NCBI RefSeq assembly: GCF_963678635.1
Contig: NC_087065.1
Coordinates: forward strand, 51,406,452-51,470,451
Reading direction: 5' to 3'
DNA length: 64,000 nt
From: Symsagittifera roscoffensis
Lineage: Eukaryota > Xenacoelomorpha > Acoela > Convolutidae
The notes under the pieces: generated by a model
The model's database searches: none
What the model was told of the DNA's origin: nothing
Seen by the model: the letters and a program-made list of their open reading frames with translations, nothing else
Position numbers and translations under genes: made by a program
Shown: positions 21,140 through 33,600 of the stretch, in pieces
How positions within the stretch are numbered: position 1 is the first letter of the stretch
How the letters are laid out: each line of letters begins with the position of its first letter

Positions 21140-21500
21140 CTTTATCGACGTTTTTAGAAAAAGAGCAAAATTATTCAAGTTAAGACAGCAACAACTTTTG
21201 ATAGGACTTAATTGCACTTCTGGACAACGGTACCTCAGAAGCGATCAAGACCGGTCTTCATGTGAGCAGTGTAAAATAAAGTTCTGCTCGACCGATAAAC
21301 TTACCTCATTTACAGTGACTAATGAAACGATCGAAAAATTTGACAATTTCACCAATCTTAGGAGCTGCATATTGTTTGACTGGGGACAACACCTGGAGTG
21401 GAAAAAAAGAGTAAGAAAAGCCTGCAAAACTTCAATAGACTGATGAATATCTGGAGCCAAGGAAAAAAACAGAGAGAGTGAAGTGCGAAGTCTATAGTGC
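21140..21500 (+). pseudogene. Non-LTR retrotransposon RT remnant, part 1
   Basis: Decayed C-terminal part of a LINE reverse transcriptase. The frame holds 'LTSFTVTNETIEKFDNF' followed by 'ACKTS', and then, after a +1-type frame change, 'LMNIWSQG'. These match the thumb-region pattern of LINE RTs (ITVNG..IE.VD.F..LGS...  KA...L..IW, from family knowledge). It is continued at 22673 after an inserted MITE. Confidence 0.65.
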
Positions 21501-21502
21501 TT

Positions 21503-22670
21503 CCCGCACTGACAGAAATGGTTTCCGGTCGATTTAAATTGATTTTAAATCGATTTTAAATTGATCCAAATCGATTAACCATGTACATTTTACGAACTTA
21601 AATTGATTTTAAATCAATTTAAATCGATCTTTTTGAAAATTTTAAATCGATTTAAGTGTCTAAAAAATCGATTCAAATCGATTTCGATGGATTTTCCGAC
21701 TCACTAAAATCCATCCTAATCTCAATTAAATCCATCAGAGTGTCACTTAAATCCATTTTAAATCTATTTAAATCGTTCTTTCTGAAAATTTTAAATCGAT
21801 TTAAGTGTCTAAAAAATCGATTTAAATCAATTTTGATGGATTTTCTGACACACTAAAATAGATTTTTTTGCTAACAAGGCGAAAAAACATGCCCTTTGAA
21901 AAATTGTTGGAAATTTTTATTCTCGATTTTTAAATGTAAACACTCGTGCCAGATGTTATAGAATTCAATAAAATTATCCACATAAATCAGTTTCAAGCAC
22001 GAAAAAAGGCAATGAAATTATAGAAAATTGTTGTAAAACAGATTTTGCAAAATCCTATGTAACAAACAAGAAAAAGGTCAGAATAAATTAAAATTTGATC
22101 TCGTTAATATGCAATTTTATCATAGAAAGACATGATAATTTTATCAGATTTTGGGCAAAACTTATAAAAACGAATCAAGAAAAGGGTCCATATAGATCAA
22201 TTTTTGAACTCCAAATATGCAAGAAAAATCAAAGAATTTTATCGATATTTTGGTCTTTTTCATGCTGCAATACGCTATGGATGTAAACTGAAAAATGATA
22301 GGCAAAGAATAAATGCAATCAACTTCCGAAACTGATAAATCTCAAATAAAAAAATCGATTTAAATCGATTTAAATCCGTTTTAATCCCCCTAAATTTAAA
22401 AACAAAATCAGACTGGAAAAATGCATATAAATCGATTTGAAATCGATTCGGATCAATTATTTTTAGCTGGGATTTAAGATCAATTCAAATCGATTTTAAA
22501 TCGATCCAAATCAATCTTCATCTGTTTGGTTTTATCTTCGTACTTTTTTCATACTAAAATTGATCTAAAATTAATCAACGTACTTTTTTCATACTAAAAT
22601 CGATCTTAAATTTAATCAACGTACTTTTTTCATACTAAAATTGATCCTAATCCATTTTTGTCAGTGCGGG
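21503..22670. mobile_element. 1168-bp MITE inserted in the LINE remnant, TT duplication
   Basis: Terminal inverted repeats CCCGCACTGACAgAAATGG (21503) and CCATTTTTGTCAGTGCGGG (ending 22670) differ at one base. Flanking TT (21501-21502 and 22671-22672) is a 2-bp duplication. Removing the element rejoins the LINE frame ('VYSACVRSTLLYGSET'). Subterminal parts (21520-21860 and 22340-22650) are arrays of TTTAAATCGATTTAAATCGA-like units; the centre is unique AT-rich DNA. No transposase. Confidence 0.88.
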
Positions 22671-23190
22671 TTGTGTAAGAAGCACGCTCCTCTACGGAAG
22701 TGAAACCTGTCCTGTTGATCTCGCGGACTCACGGAGACTAGAAATATTTGAGAAACGAGGATACGACCTACTTACAAATCTCCTCATAGAAATGAAGAGT
22801 TTAGCGGCAGATATCTGCCAAACCAATCAATTAAAACAACTCAAACGACTGGAATTTGTTTTCCGGTTAGACCAGAGCAAGACTAATAACACATTTCTTG
22901 AGTTTGTCAGAAAAGAACATTGAAAAAGCCTTTTTGGCAGAACTAAGAAGCCCTGGGCAACCTTTGTGCAAGACGACGTACCAAAAGTTTCAAGTACTCA
23001 GGAAAGCGCAGAAAATAAGGAAACTAGAGTGGTTCGGTTTATGCAAGGAAAATACCGTTGATCGAAAGCGATGGAGAGCTCTGGCTCGCGATATTTTACT
23101 GGCAGGAATTGGGCAGCGGTGCAGCGGTTGAAAATTTTACTGGCAGGAATTGGGCAGCGATTGAAAATTTTATTTCCGCAAACTTGATTG
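22671..23190 (+). pseudogene. Non-LTR retrotransposon RT remnant, part 2
   Basis: Continues the LINE: 'CVRSTLLYGSET' is the hallmark (S.LLYGSETW) after the RT palm, then 'EIFEKRGYDLL', and in a second frame 'KPWATFVQDD' and 'DRKRWRALARD', the usual C-terminal end. A TGA at about 22919 and a frame change break it. A ~50-bp tandem repeat ('ttttactggcaggaattgggcagcg') at about 23094-23165 marks its 3' end. Confidence 0.8.
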
Positions 23191-23339
23191 ATCTTTGAAA
23201 AATGTGAAAGTTTCACTTCACGTAGGATCTTGAAAAGACTTTTGTGGTCTAATTGCATTATCGTCTCAATGTCCTGACGACTTTCTACCAAGAACCAAGC
23301 TTAAAAAATTATTTCAAACACATATAATAAAAAAAATTA

Positions 23340-23650
23340 GACTACTAGTATCAGACCGAAACCCTGAGTGTTCCGACTGCCTTTTAATTGGTATCGAATA
23401 GTTTTTGGTAAAATAAACCTAGGAAAAACTAAAAATTAAAATTATGAGCGTATAATTGAGTGTTAAAACTTGATTTGTACGCAGAATTATTTTAAAAAAT
23501 CAATTAGCTTTTTGCCTCAATTCAGTTTGGAACAATTTTGTAGGCCGACATAATTCGCCACGTGTAAAATATAAATCGAACAGCCTTTATATACGCTTGG
23601 CAGGATACTAGAGTGGTGCGAACACTTGGCTGGGACCATGCAGATCAAGG
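23340..23650 (+). repeat. Dispersed repeat family R1, copy 1
   Basis: Shares 'ccctgagtgttccgactgcc' and, further on, 'ggaacRattttgt..gcc' and 'taattcgccacg' with copies near 37905 and 38970 and inverted partial copies near 37020 and 48450. Non-coding. Confidence 0.65.
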
Positions 23651-24650
23651 GGTCGTTCTCCCTCTTAAATAAAAGTTTTGTGAATTCGGTCTGCATAAAA
23701 AAAACACCCGAGCCTATTTATTTTTCACTTTCTTTGAAAGTCGGAACAACATTTAAAAAATTTACAATTTGTTTGTTACAAACGCGTCAATTGTCATTTT
23801 TGCTGCACTTTTCGTTAGTGGCTAGTTTCGAGTCTTTGTCACAGCGTGAAAAAAAAATATTTAAGTGAAAAGAAAATAAAAGCCAATTTTATCGTAACCT
23901 GGACTACGTTATGCACACAAAATGTTCAATTTTGCATGCAAAAAATTTTTTTCGAAAAATGTTTGTTTGCGTACGAAATTCGATTTGCGGTTGAAAAAAA
24001 AACAAAAAAAATTTTTGGGCCAAAATTTCAAAATTACTTTGTGTCGCCATCAAAAAAAATGCCAGTCATACAATTTCCATATATGGGAATTGTATGATAA
24101 GCATTTTTTTTCAAAAAACGAAAACCTCAGTTTTTATCACCAGACTGTTTTATTAGAATCAAACAGCCACAGAAACGAGTTTATACCAGTTTTCAACCAT
24201 TTTTAGAAATTGTATGACAAGCATTTTCCCAAACACTTAATGTATGGAATTGTATGATAAGCATTTTCGGTGTATGGAGGTCAACCCGGGGAAGTCACCG
24301 ATCTGTTCTTGATCATGCCGAATTTGACGTTTTAATTGACTTATTGTTTCTTGTTGTCCGGTGAAAAGTAGTCTGGTAAAAAAGCCAACCCCGTCACATT
24401 CATGGTTGTATGAAAGTCTTTTTGAACTGAAACAAATATCAATTATTCAAAACTTCGGCTGCAATTTATTTATAATGCAACCCCCTTTTCACCGCTCCAA
24501 ACAAACTCCCTCTTCCCCGACCCTGCTGATGCAAACCCTCGCCAAACTACCCCTCCCCTTCCAAGAACACCCTCCCCCAACCTCGGCCCCCTTATATTCA
24601 CTAAAGTTATAGAAACTTTTTTCTAGAAGCATCAGCATTAGGTATTTTTT
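23651..24650. other. AT-rich stretch with a small hairpin and repeated arm
   Basis: At 24057-24110 a hairpin pairs 'aaaatgc..tcatacaattt' with 'aattgtatgataagcatttt'; the right arm recurs at about 24209-24234 and 24244-24268. A C-rich segment at 24480-24600 has an open frame of unknown meaning. No gene recognised. Confidence 0.45.
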
Positions 24651-24659
24651 CTGTACCAG

Positions 24660-25830
24660 AAAACCTGGGTCGAGGGGCTCGACTTATGTTTCGACTTTGA
24701 AAGCCAAGCAAGTACAATTATGCGTCTGAAAATCCGCGGTCGAGAAACTTTTTTAAGTCGAGCACAAAGTCGAAACATACCCGATTTCGGTTGAAAGAGT
24801 CGAAAAATACCTGATTTTGGTCGAGAAAGTCGAAATATAGATCGAGCGCAGTCACAACATAGATCAAGTGCAACCTAAATGTTTTTAAAACTTTAATTTT
24901 TTTCAAGATTGTAATTAAATTTAAATTGAAACTTGAGCAGGAAAGTCTGCTCACAAAAGACCTCCTTCAGAAAGTTGCAAACGAAGAGGTTTGCTTGCTG
25001 CAAAACTAAAAATTTTAGAGGAAACCCTTTAAATTTTGAAAATCTAAGGCTTCGTGCGGCAAGAAAAAGTAAATGAAGAGATTCAACTTGGAAAAAAAAT
25101 TAATTTTTCGTGGAGGAGTTTTGCATTTAACAGTTCTGATAGGTTATTTTCAAATCAAGAATCATCACAAAAACATACATTATAATTTTTTGTCAATTTA
25201 CTTACGTTATTTGAAAGTAGAGAAAATTGAAACATTGGTCGACCACATTCGAAACATAAATCGAGCAAAGTCACAATAAGTCGAGCAAACTCGAAACATA
25301 CCCAATTTAGATAGAGAAAGTCTGAACAAACGTTGAGCACAAACGAAACATAGGTTGAGCACAGTCAAAACATGGGTCGAGCATTACCGAAATATATTTC
25401 GAGCACAGTCGAAACATAGGTTGAGCACATTCGAAACATAGGTCAAGCAGATGTTTTTAAACTTTTGGAATCCTTTCCATAAATTGACTATACCAGAAAA
25501 ACATTAACCAAAAAATATGAGAAACTGTCTCACCATTTGAGCTGTCTGATTGATATTGAAAACTATAAAAAGCCGAACCAAAAATATTAATTTTTCAGGT
25601 TCAAATTTCAAAACAGAAAATTAAACCAGATTTTTTTTCACTGAGAGGCCAAAAAAGCCTTTTGAACAGTTTTTGTAGAAATATAAATTGATCTCAAGTG
25701 CAGCTTAAGTTGAGACTATTTGAAATACAGGTCAATCACAGTCCAAATATAGGACGAGCGCAGTTGAAAATTAGGTCGAACCATAGCCGAAAGAACGGTC
25801 AAGTACTGTCAAAATATAGGATTAGCACTG
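24660..25830. repeat. Degenerate satellite-like repeats (GTCGA..CGAAACATA unit)
   Basis: Blocks at about 24665-24865, 25235-25450 and 25700-25830 are made of short units (roughly 17-25 bp) around 'tcgagcacagtcgaaacatagg'. Between them lies AT-rich DNA. Unit sequences vary, so the array is old or was rapidly diverging. Confidence 0.7.
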
Positions 25831-28115
25831 TTTGGAAAATCGTCAAATTTTAAACTGAAACTGACGTTCACATAGCGTTTTGCATTGAACTCAAAAATGT
25901 TCAGCTTTAAAAAATAGTGGAAAAGACCTTTTGTTTTCAAGGTTCACATTACAACTAAAAAAAATGTGTATTTGAAAATTTTAAATAAATTAACTGACAA
26001 AGTTTTTTTTTGGTTCATTTACCTTAAGTTATTTATCAGAAAAACCTTTAATTGCCGAAGGGTTGAAAATCAAAAACGCTCAAACCAAAAGCGCTTGACG
26101 TTAATAATTTGTTTACAAAAACTTGTTGCCAATCGAATAACAGCTGAAAAACTCCAGTACATTGTTTTAGCCGTAAAAATAGCACGCTCTAAGCCATATT
26201 TTTTCTGATGGGATTTCAATATCTCAAAAGGCTCTTAATGGACAGAATGTGAATTCGAAATACAGTTTTTTCAGCTGCATTTCAATTCTGAGGCAAAATT
26301 TCCATTGAGTGTTGAGAAAAAAATGTCTCTAACAGTTCACCTTTATTTAACTTTTGAAACGTGGTTTTGAAAACTGAATCTAGTAATAGTTATTTTTTGC
26401 AGAACATTTTCTTAGCATAAAAAGAGGAAAAATTGTTTTTTAGCAGACCAACGTATAAAAAGTGAAACATGATTGATTGACAGACTCGAAAACACGCTCA
26501 GTCTTCGGCCTACTAAAAAAATTGGCTTGATAATTTATATAACCTTTATATCTAGAAAAGCAGCTTTCGCTCGGTACAGGGTCTAGGAATATTTTTCATC
26601 TGTAAAACGTTGCTTTTCAAAAAATTAGATAAGTTTAGTACATAAAGCTTTATTGATGGCAATGAACCACTTAGGATTGGCATCCGTAAATTACATCAAT
26701 CAGCCGGTTTTTGAATTGCATAAATTATAAACACGAAAAAAGCCTTTGTTTTTTTTTAAGACCAATTTGAGGCTTAAGTTTTATGAAAAAGCCAATCACT
26801 TATTCTTTAGATGGGTTAACCTGAATTTAATTCCATACGTGATTATTGTTGACTTTTTATCCTAAAACCATCCGTTCATTTATGCAATTATCTTGTTTAT
26901 AATCTAACTTCATGCATAAATTTGATCAAAATCACTGATAAAAGAACAGTTTGAACATGAAAATGGACTTTTTACAACGCTTAATTGCACCTAATCGTTG
27001 ATTCTGCTCGGCTGATATGCTCGACAATATTAGAGTGTGATTGGGTATCGCACGCAGAAGTTTTTTACAAATACAAATGAACAAATATGAATAAATATGC
27101 CAATATGTTTTCTCTCATCAATATTGGGTTGTGCCTTCAAAAAAATCCGGGATAAGATACGGGGTAAATAAATCTTCGAAGGGCATTTTAGAGTTATATG
27201 TTTGGAATAGGTTATAAACAGTAGTCCAGGTTTAATAAGTTTGGGGTGCAACCGCCTCTTTCCAAGAGTCTGAAACCCTCGCCGCCTAGAGTGTTATCAC
27301 TTAAGTATTTAAAGACATAAATTTTTGGTCGAACATCCTCAAAATGTTGAGCTCAGATGATCCATTTGGCTGAACTAAAAGGAAGAAACAGATTAGATGA
27401 TTCAAGATGATGTTTCCTCAGTTTTGAGTCTTGTCAAACTTACTGAGTTATGAATAATTTGCATTCATTTTTCCTTTACAATTCGCGCCAAGATACCATA
27501 GCGGTGAAATAGTTAACAAGATCCCAAAAAAACACTTGGAAGAAGTATAAAAACGGCAAACGATTCATCGAGTACTCGAACAAATATTGATTACCGCAAA
27601 CATTTCGGGCGACCTAATACACCTGTTTTACGAGCAGCCTTTGGTTACCGAGCAATGCGATGAACTTCATTTGCAAAAATTATCATAGTCATTCATTTCG
27701 ATTGGAGCTGCCACTTTAAATTGAGAATTGCGATGCATGTGAGATTGTTATTTGTGATTTTGGAAATGTTTTTACGAACATTATTTTCAATGGTTCTCTT
27801 GTGGCAGAAAAATTGCATGGCAGAAAAGTTTCAAACAATCAAAAGTTTTTGAATGTCAAAATCCTTCCTAAAATATCATGTTTTACTTCAGCTTTTTTTA
27901 AACAGTGAAAACTTTTTGGCTAATTTTCCCTAATTGCAATTGAAATTCATTGAAATTTTAAAAACTGTTTCGAAGGCTTAAAATAATCTTTTCCTCTCGT
28001 CTGTTCGACGGTTTTAAAGTTTCGATCATTTGATTCTTCTGTTAAAAGAGACCCTATCCACTACTTTAACTCAACTTAATTCAAGTTAGGGGGCACCTGT
28101 GACTAGCTATGCAAT
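25831..28115. other. AT-rich non-coding stretch with repeat fragment
   Basis: 26596-26800 repeats the interior of the MITE at 9641-10061 ('catctgtaaaacgtt', 'gattggcatccgt', 'cagccggtttttgaa'). Nothing else was recognised. Confidence 0.5.
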
Positions 28116-30398
28116 TTGGCGTGTCATCGTTCAATGGCTCTATCCTTCCGACCCGGCCGATCGATATTTACACATAAAAGTGCGGCGGAAGCCTTCATTT
28201 GTGCTCATAACTTACCAACCATCCATAGTTCCCTAACTCACTTCACTCTGTGGCTTGTATTCATTCCGCTAATGCACGCACAAAGTGCCCCTGCCTACCT
28301 GACCAGATATCAATAAAATCCAACGTCTCATTCGGACGAAAGCTCTCAATCATTACAAAAATTCTGGCCCAAAAGAAACATAGCTGAGTGAAATAAAAAC
28401 AACTTAAAAAATTGATTTTTTTTCTGAAAGAGTTAGTTTGTTTTCCAAAGCCAAAAACTGAAATTTTCACTATGTAAAAGTTAAGCTGTTGCGTTTTCGT
28501 GAAAATTTGTAGAAAAATGATAAATCAAGTTTTTGTTTTTAAATTTTTAATAGTACTTTTTAAATGAAGATTTTAGGTTAGCATCTAGCTGAGTTGCCGT
28601 CTAGCTGAGCGTGTGTTTTTGAAAGTGCCCTTGGGCTCAGTTTATCAGAATTAGTGGCCCAATATTTCAATACACCCTCGGATACTGGGACTGATAAAGA
28701 ACCAGAGAAAGAGAGAAGAAAAAATAGAGAGAGAAGGGAAGGAATTCAATTGTTTCTTTCAGTATGAATCTGCAGAACATTAAAGCATTTAAGACGAAGA
28801 GTTCTTCACAACCATTTCACTTAATTTGATAATATGCTACTTTTGCTCTTTAGAAGCCCCCACCCCGAACCTTTCCCCTCATTTCCCAAGAAAACTGAAA
28901 TTAATCACGAACTGGTAATTGAGAGTTCACGTCAAAATCTGGACTTAGAGAAGAAAACTTCTCGGAGTTTATCAAATAATTTTTGGATATACTATATCCT
29001 TCATATTGGGAAATAACCAAAAAAAGTCTTGAAAAAATCAAAATTTATTTCTTTAGGCTGTAGATAGAAGCGGATCTTAAAGTTTTTCACGAGAGCACTG
29101 CACAAAATTTTCATTAACTTCTAGCACGGAGTTCTCTGACCTTCAATTTTTTAGTGTCGGACTAGCATTTTCGAGCTCTCCAAAACGTTAAAAAGACCCT
29201 ATTTTGGTAACTATTTCTGCTCTCACGCTTTTTTGTGATAAAGAGTCAAAATTCCACTTCAACGATTCACCCTACTATATTGTTTTTTTTCTCATAAGAA
29301 AAATTCGATTGCCTGTACTATTCCTTGAGCCAAGTTTTGTAAGAAGTTGTATGATTCTTTTTAGCAACATTATTAGATAAAAACTTTTGGTCGATCCGGG
29401 CAGATAACAATTTCGACTCTCATAACAGAATTTCTACCCCTGAAGTAACCTGAAGGTTAAGCATATACGAAATTGGGATCTTTATAATTTATCGCTATCC
29501 TTTTGCAAAATGGGGCACTTATTGCTAGATACAAAATTTAAATTTGATAACCTGTTGAATTGATCGTTTGTTAATAAATAACAGTGTGCTGGAAATAATT
29601 TAAGTTACCATGAACTTGTAACCCTTAACAAATACTCCCCATTTGTTGGGGGAAAGTTGTAAGGGGAGAAGGGATATGAAAGTTGTTTATCAAACAAAAA
29701 ACAAGGATCCAGGACTTCAGAGAATAACAGAATTTTCGACATTTTTTTTTAGAAAAAAGTTTTTTTTTGTATAGTTTGAATTGATCCAAGTCATGTTCCG
29801 GGAGATCTCCGAGATCTCTTGAATCACTTTGAAAAATATTTTGTCGGGGTGCGAGCTAAAAGCTGCCGGATCCCCAAAAAAGTAATCGTGGTTTTGTACC
29901 TCACTATACTAAGAAAGACCAAGAGATGTATCGATTCAAAAGCTATCAGTTTTCACGCTTTTCTTTTGCAATTTCAAGTGATAACTACGAGAGAAGGGTC
30001 CTATATACATGCTATCCCGCTCTTTACAGAGAAGAAGCTCGTTTCAAAATAAGATAAATTTTTGGTTGTTTTTCTGGGCTGGGTAATGTTGCCTCGCCCT
30101 CCAGTAACAAGCACAGGTGGCTGTGAGCCTCAAACGCCATCGTTTTTGACAGACTTTTGCAATTTATGTACACATTTTCACAACAGAAAAGGAAGAGTTA
30201 ATTACAAGTTTCCATAATCTAAGTTGAAAGAATAATCAATCAAAATATTTACTTAATTACCTAATTAAGAAAGTAACATGCAGAGAAATAAATAAGTTTT
30301 TAAGTCTTGGGCTATAAAAAATTACCCTTAGTAGAAATGAGCACAATTTTTTGTTGGTTTTTTGTAGAAATTAGTCGCAATAAGTTTTTTTCATTTTT
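28116..30398. other. Downstream of the LAP gene; no gene recognised
   Basis: A moderately GC-rich patch at 28090-28320 (open frame from 28116, AATAAA at 28312) could be an unrecognised terminal exon or non-coding RNA, but nothing identifies it. 29050-29230 resembles the 'gcggatct...gagctctc..aaaa' MITE family. Another GC-rich patch at 30075-30150 is unexplained. Confidence 0.35.
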
Positions 30399-30404
30399 TT
30401 TATT
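30399..30404 (-). terminator. AATAAA polyadenylation signal for the LAP gene
   Basis: AATAAA on the minus strand about 200 nt after the predicted stop (30604-30606). It is a candidate only, because the region is AT-rich. Confidence 0.35.
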
Positions 30405-30603
30405 TAGGCTGAAAATATCAATCTTCATAATCTTTCGTAATTTTCCAATAACTTTGAGACTGCTTAACCAAGGAATTACATAACATATTTTTTTCTGTTT
30501 ACCGTTTTAAAAACTAAATCAAATCGTGTCGGCTATTCATTATCAGATTTTATATATTCTAAAGACTTTACGAAAAAGTTCAGTTGTATCATCTGTTTTT
30601 TTT

Positions 30604-33600
30604 TCAGTTGACTAGTGTTTCCATTGACTTTGTCTGGTTCGGCCCGTTCGAACTTCGGATTGTTGTCCCATTTGTGACGACGTAGTTCCATTGAGCCGTT
30701 TGCTTGTGTGGCATCGTCGGAGTCACAAAGTGTGATCCATTTTGGGGGACGGGCTAAATACACGCTAATATACTTTAATTGCCTGAAAAAGTTTATCAAC
30801 AAAGCCCTTTTCAACCTCCCAAATAACTAGTCATTAAACCAAAAAAAGTGATTTTTTTATTTTTCATTTTCCACAAACCCGTACCCCTTCTTCCTCGCGC
30901 CCTAAATAACAAATCAACAAATTAAAAAATCAAAAAAAAATAAAACATTATGTGTGGTTTGATTTTCCTATTTTTTGAATGTTTTTTTTTCCCCAAAAAT
31001 AATGTAAAACAACCCTCTAAAACTGTTTATTTTGTTATCTCTGTCATTTTTTTTGAGTGGGGAGCTTGGCCGATAGGCGAACTCTTCTCATAATTGCACG
31101 CCGTGAGCAAAAGTTCTCAGCAGTACACATGCAAGGAAGTTGTGATGGGGTAAAGTTGGAAGGGGGGTTGATTGAGGGGGAGGGGGAGGGGAGGGGAGGG
31201 TATTTTGGCGTGAAAAAGCCCTTTTACTCTACCTGAGGAGGTACATAATGGTCGTTGTTGGCTGCAATGTGGTAGTTGTGATTGTTGATGTTTGTATTGT
31301 GATGGATAGGTGGATTGGCTGACTGGAGGTTGTAACTCTGGGCTACTGAAAAACTGCCCACTCTCGAAGAGGAGGAGTTGGCTCCCCCGACGCCGTTGTT
31401 GTCAATGATGCATCTGCCATTTGACGTCATAAGGGGAACTGGAAATCTGTTTTTGCTGAAAAAATCATTGAACTTAATTTAAGTTTCCATTATGATAACA
31501 ATTGGCTCGTTTTGCTTTCCCTCAAACGGAAATTCACACAATTTTTGTTCAGACTATTTGATTGTTTTGATTATTGGTATGTAGATTGATTAGGTCATGA
31601 CGACAATATTCATCGTTCATACTAAACCTTGTAAAACTCCTCGTTACATCACAAATTTGATCCTCATGTGAAGTGGGGAAAAGAAAAAAGAGCCTAATTT
31701 TTATTTTTTCAAGGGGAAGGGATGTCAATAAAGTATATTATGCCACAAATTCATTCTGCAATTTTTGATTAAATGACTTTCCAAAAATATGTGTTGTGCA
31801 TCGACTTACTTTTTTAATGTACATTTGGTAACATTTAACATTTTGAGTCTTTAACATAAAAGTTCATAGACTTGAATTTTTATCACAGCGAGGAGTCTGC
31901 TGCTCACTTTTTGATTTCCAACTAAATTTTGTTTCGTTTTTGATCCGACCACTTCACGAAAAAAGTTAGAAGGAACGTTTGCATAAGGTGCAGGTATTCC
32001 TAGTATGAGAAAGCTAGTCTGGGATCGTGTCACATAAAGGCTGACTCAGGTCTAGTTTGGACTCAATTCTAGATCAGAAATTCTCTCAGTGGCAAGAAAA
32101 TCTGGTTTGAACATTTTTGCCTTTCACAAAATTTTTTTGACTGTTAAAGAAGGCGCGCTGAGTCACTCACTAGCAGAGGATCTCTGGAGGATCTCATGAT
32201 TTCTTAAGAAACTTGAAATTTTTGCCAACTCTTTTTTAACTCAACCATTCTGAAATCCAGAGCTCTCAAGTCATTTGAAAGCCCCGATAAACCAAAAATT
32301 TTGCACCACACTGTGTATTTACTCCGTCATTTCTTTTTGTACTGGTGAGAATTTTTTATTGAAACTCTTCGTCTACAGTGGTAGCAGAAGTATCAGAAAG
32401 AACAAATCGAAAAATTTTTTTAATTCAGTTTACTTCAGCGAAAATCAAATTGCTTGCCAATTCCATGCATCTTCGCAGATGTCTCAAATTACTGGAAACT
32501 ACTAGTTTCAACCAGAGACAGAAAATAACGAAAACAAAATTCAAAGGCAGGGACTTATCGGATGGTTTAGTTAAAAAGTGAAAACTGAAAAAAAAAAAAT
32601 TTGACCAAGTTTTGTTATGTTTTTTAAATTATGTTTTTTAAAACTCATAAATTATGGTTTTTTTTCCAAGAAAAAGAGCAATACTGAACACCATTTTTTC
32701 TGCGAACTAAACAAGAACCTGAATATTCAGTGCATCATCCAAACCAGTGGACATCAGTGCATCCTCCGAATTGTTCGAGTAATTTCAGTAGTTCACCCGC
32801 AATGACATTCCATAGATAATAAACGATTATAAAGCATTTTCGATATCTGTCTCAATAAAACTCTAAAATAATCGATTGTAAAGGATTAATAATTAATTAT
32901 AAACAAAAAAAGAAATCAGTTTAAACCAATATAAACAATTTTGATTGATTATAGTGGGTTTTAATAGAATATAATGGGCTATAATAGATTATAATGGATT
33001 ATAATGGATTAAAATGGGTTATAATTTATTATAGTTTATCATAATTTGGTTTAGGCAAGAGCCTGAATTTTCCAAACAGTCTCTGTATAGTTTCAAAACG
33101 TGAACATTGCAGTCATTAAATTGAGATTTACATTTGGCTTCTGATTTTTTAGTATGTTCTTTCTTATTTTTTTGTACGATTATTTTTCTCATCTTTTTTC
33201 TCAAATCAAGTAACAATGCCCCTCTCCCACTTACCTTACACTTATTTATGCCTACCAACTTAACTGCTTTCACTTACCATCTATCCCGCCACTATTACCC
33301 TTTTTACACGCGTATACCCCAACCCTTGATCTCGCCACATATTCCACTTACCCCCAAACACCCAATCCCCAAACCCGCAACACTGGGGAGAGCTGATGAG
33401 AGTTCGAGTTGGTAGATGTTTGGAGGGATAAAAAGATAGGGGGATGGGGTAAGCATTGGGGTATTTCACACGGAAGAGTGCTGAAAGTGTGCTGGACATC
33501 ATTTTTAAAAGGATGTGATCAGGTTTAAAAATCCAGTTGGCTGTAAAAAATCTAGGAAAAGCTGAAAGCATGTACGAAAAAGCTGTAAAAATTTGGAAAC

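Noticed and set aside
24057-24268. CRISPR-like array because one 25-bp arm occurs three times
   Set aside because: Eukaryotic context, irregular spacing, and the copies derive from a hairpin.
30075-30150. GC-rich patch as an additional LAP exon (PDZ)
   Set aside because: No frame shows the PDZ GLGF-type motif, and the phase-consistent stop at 30604 already ends the gene.
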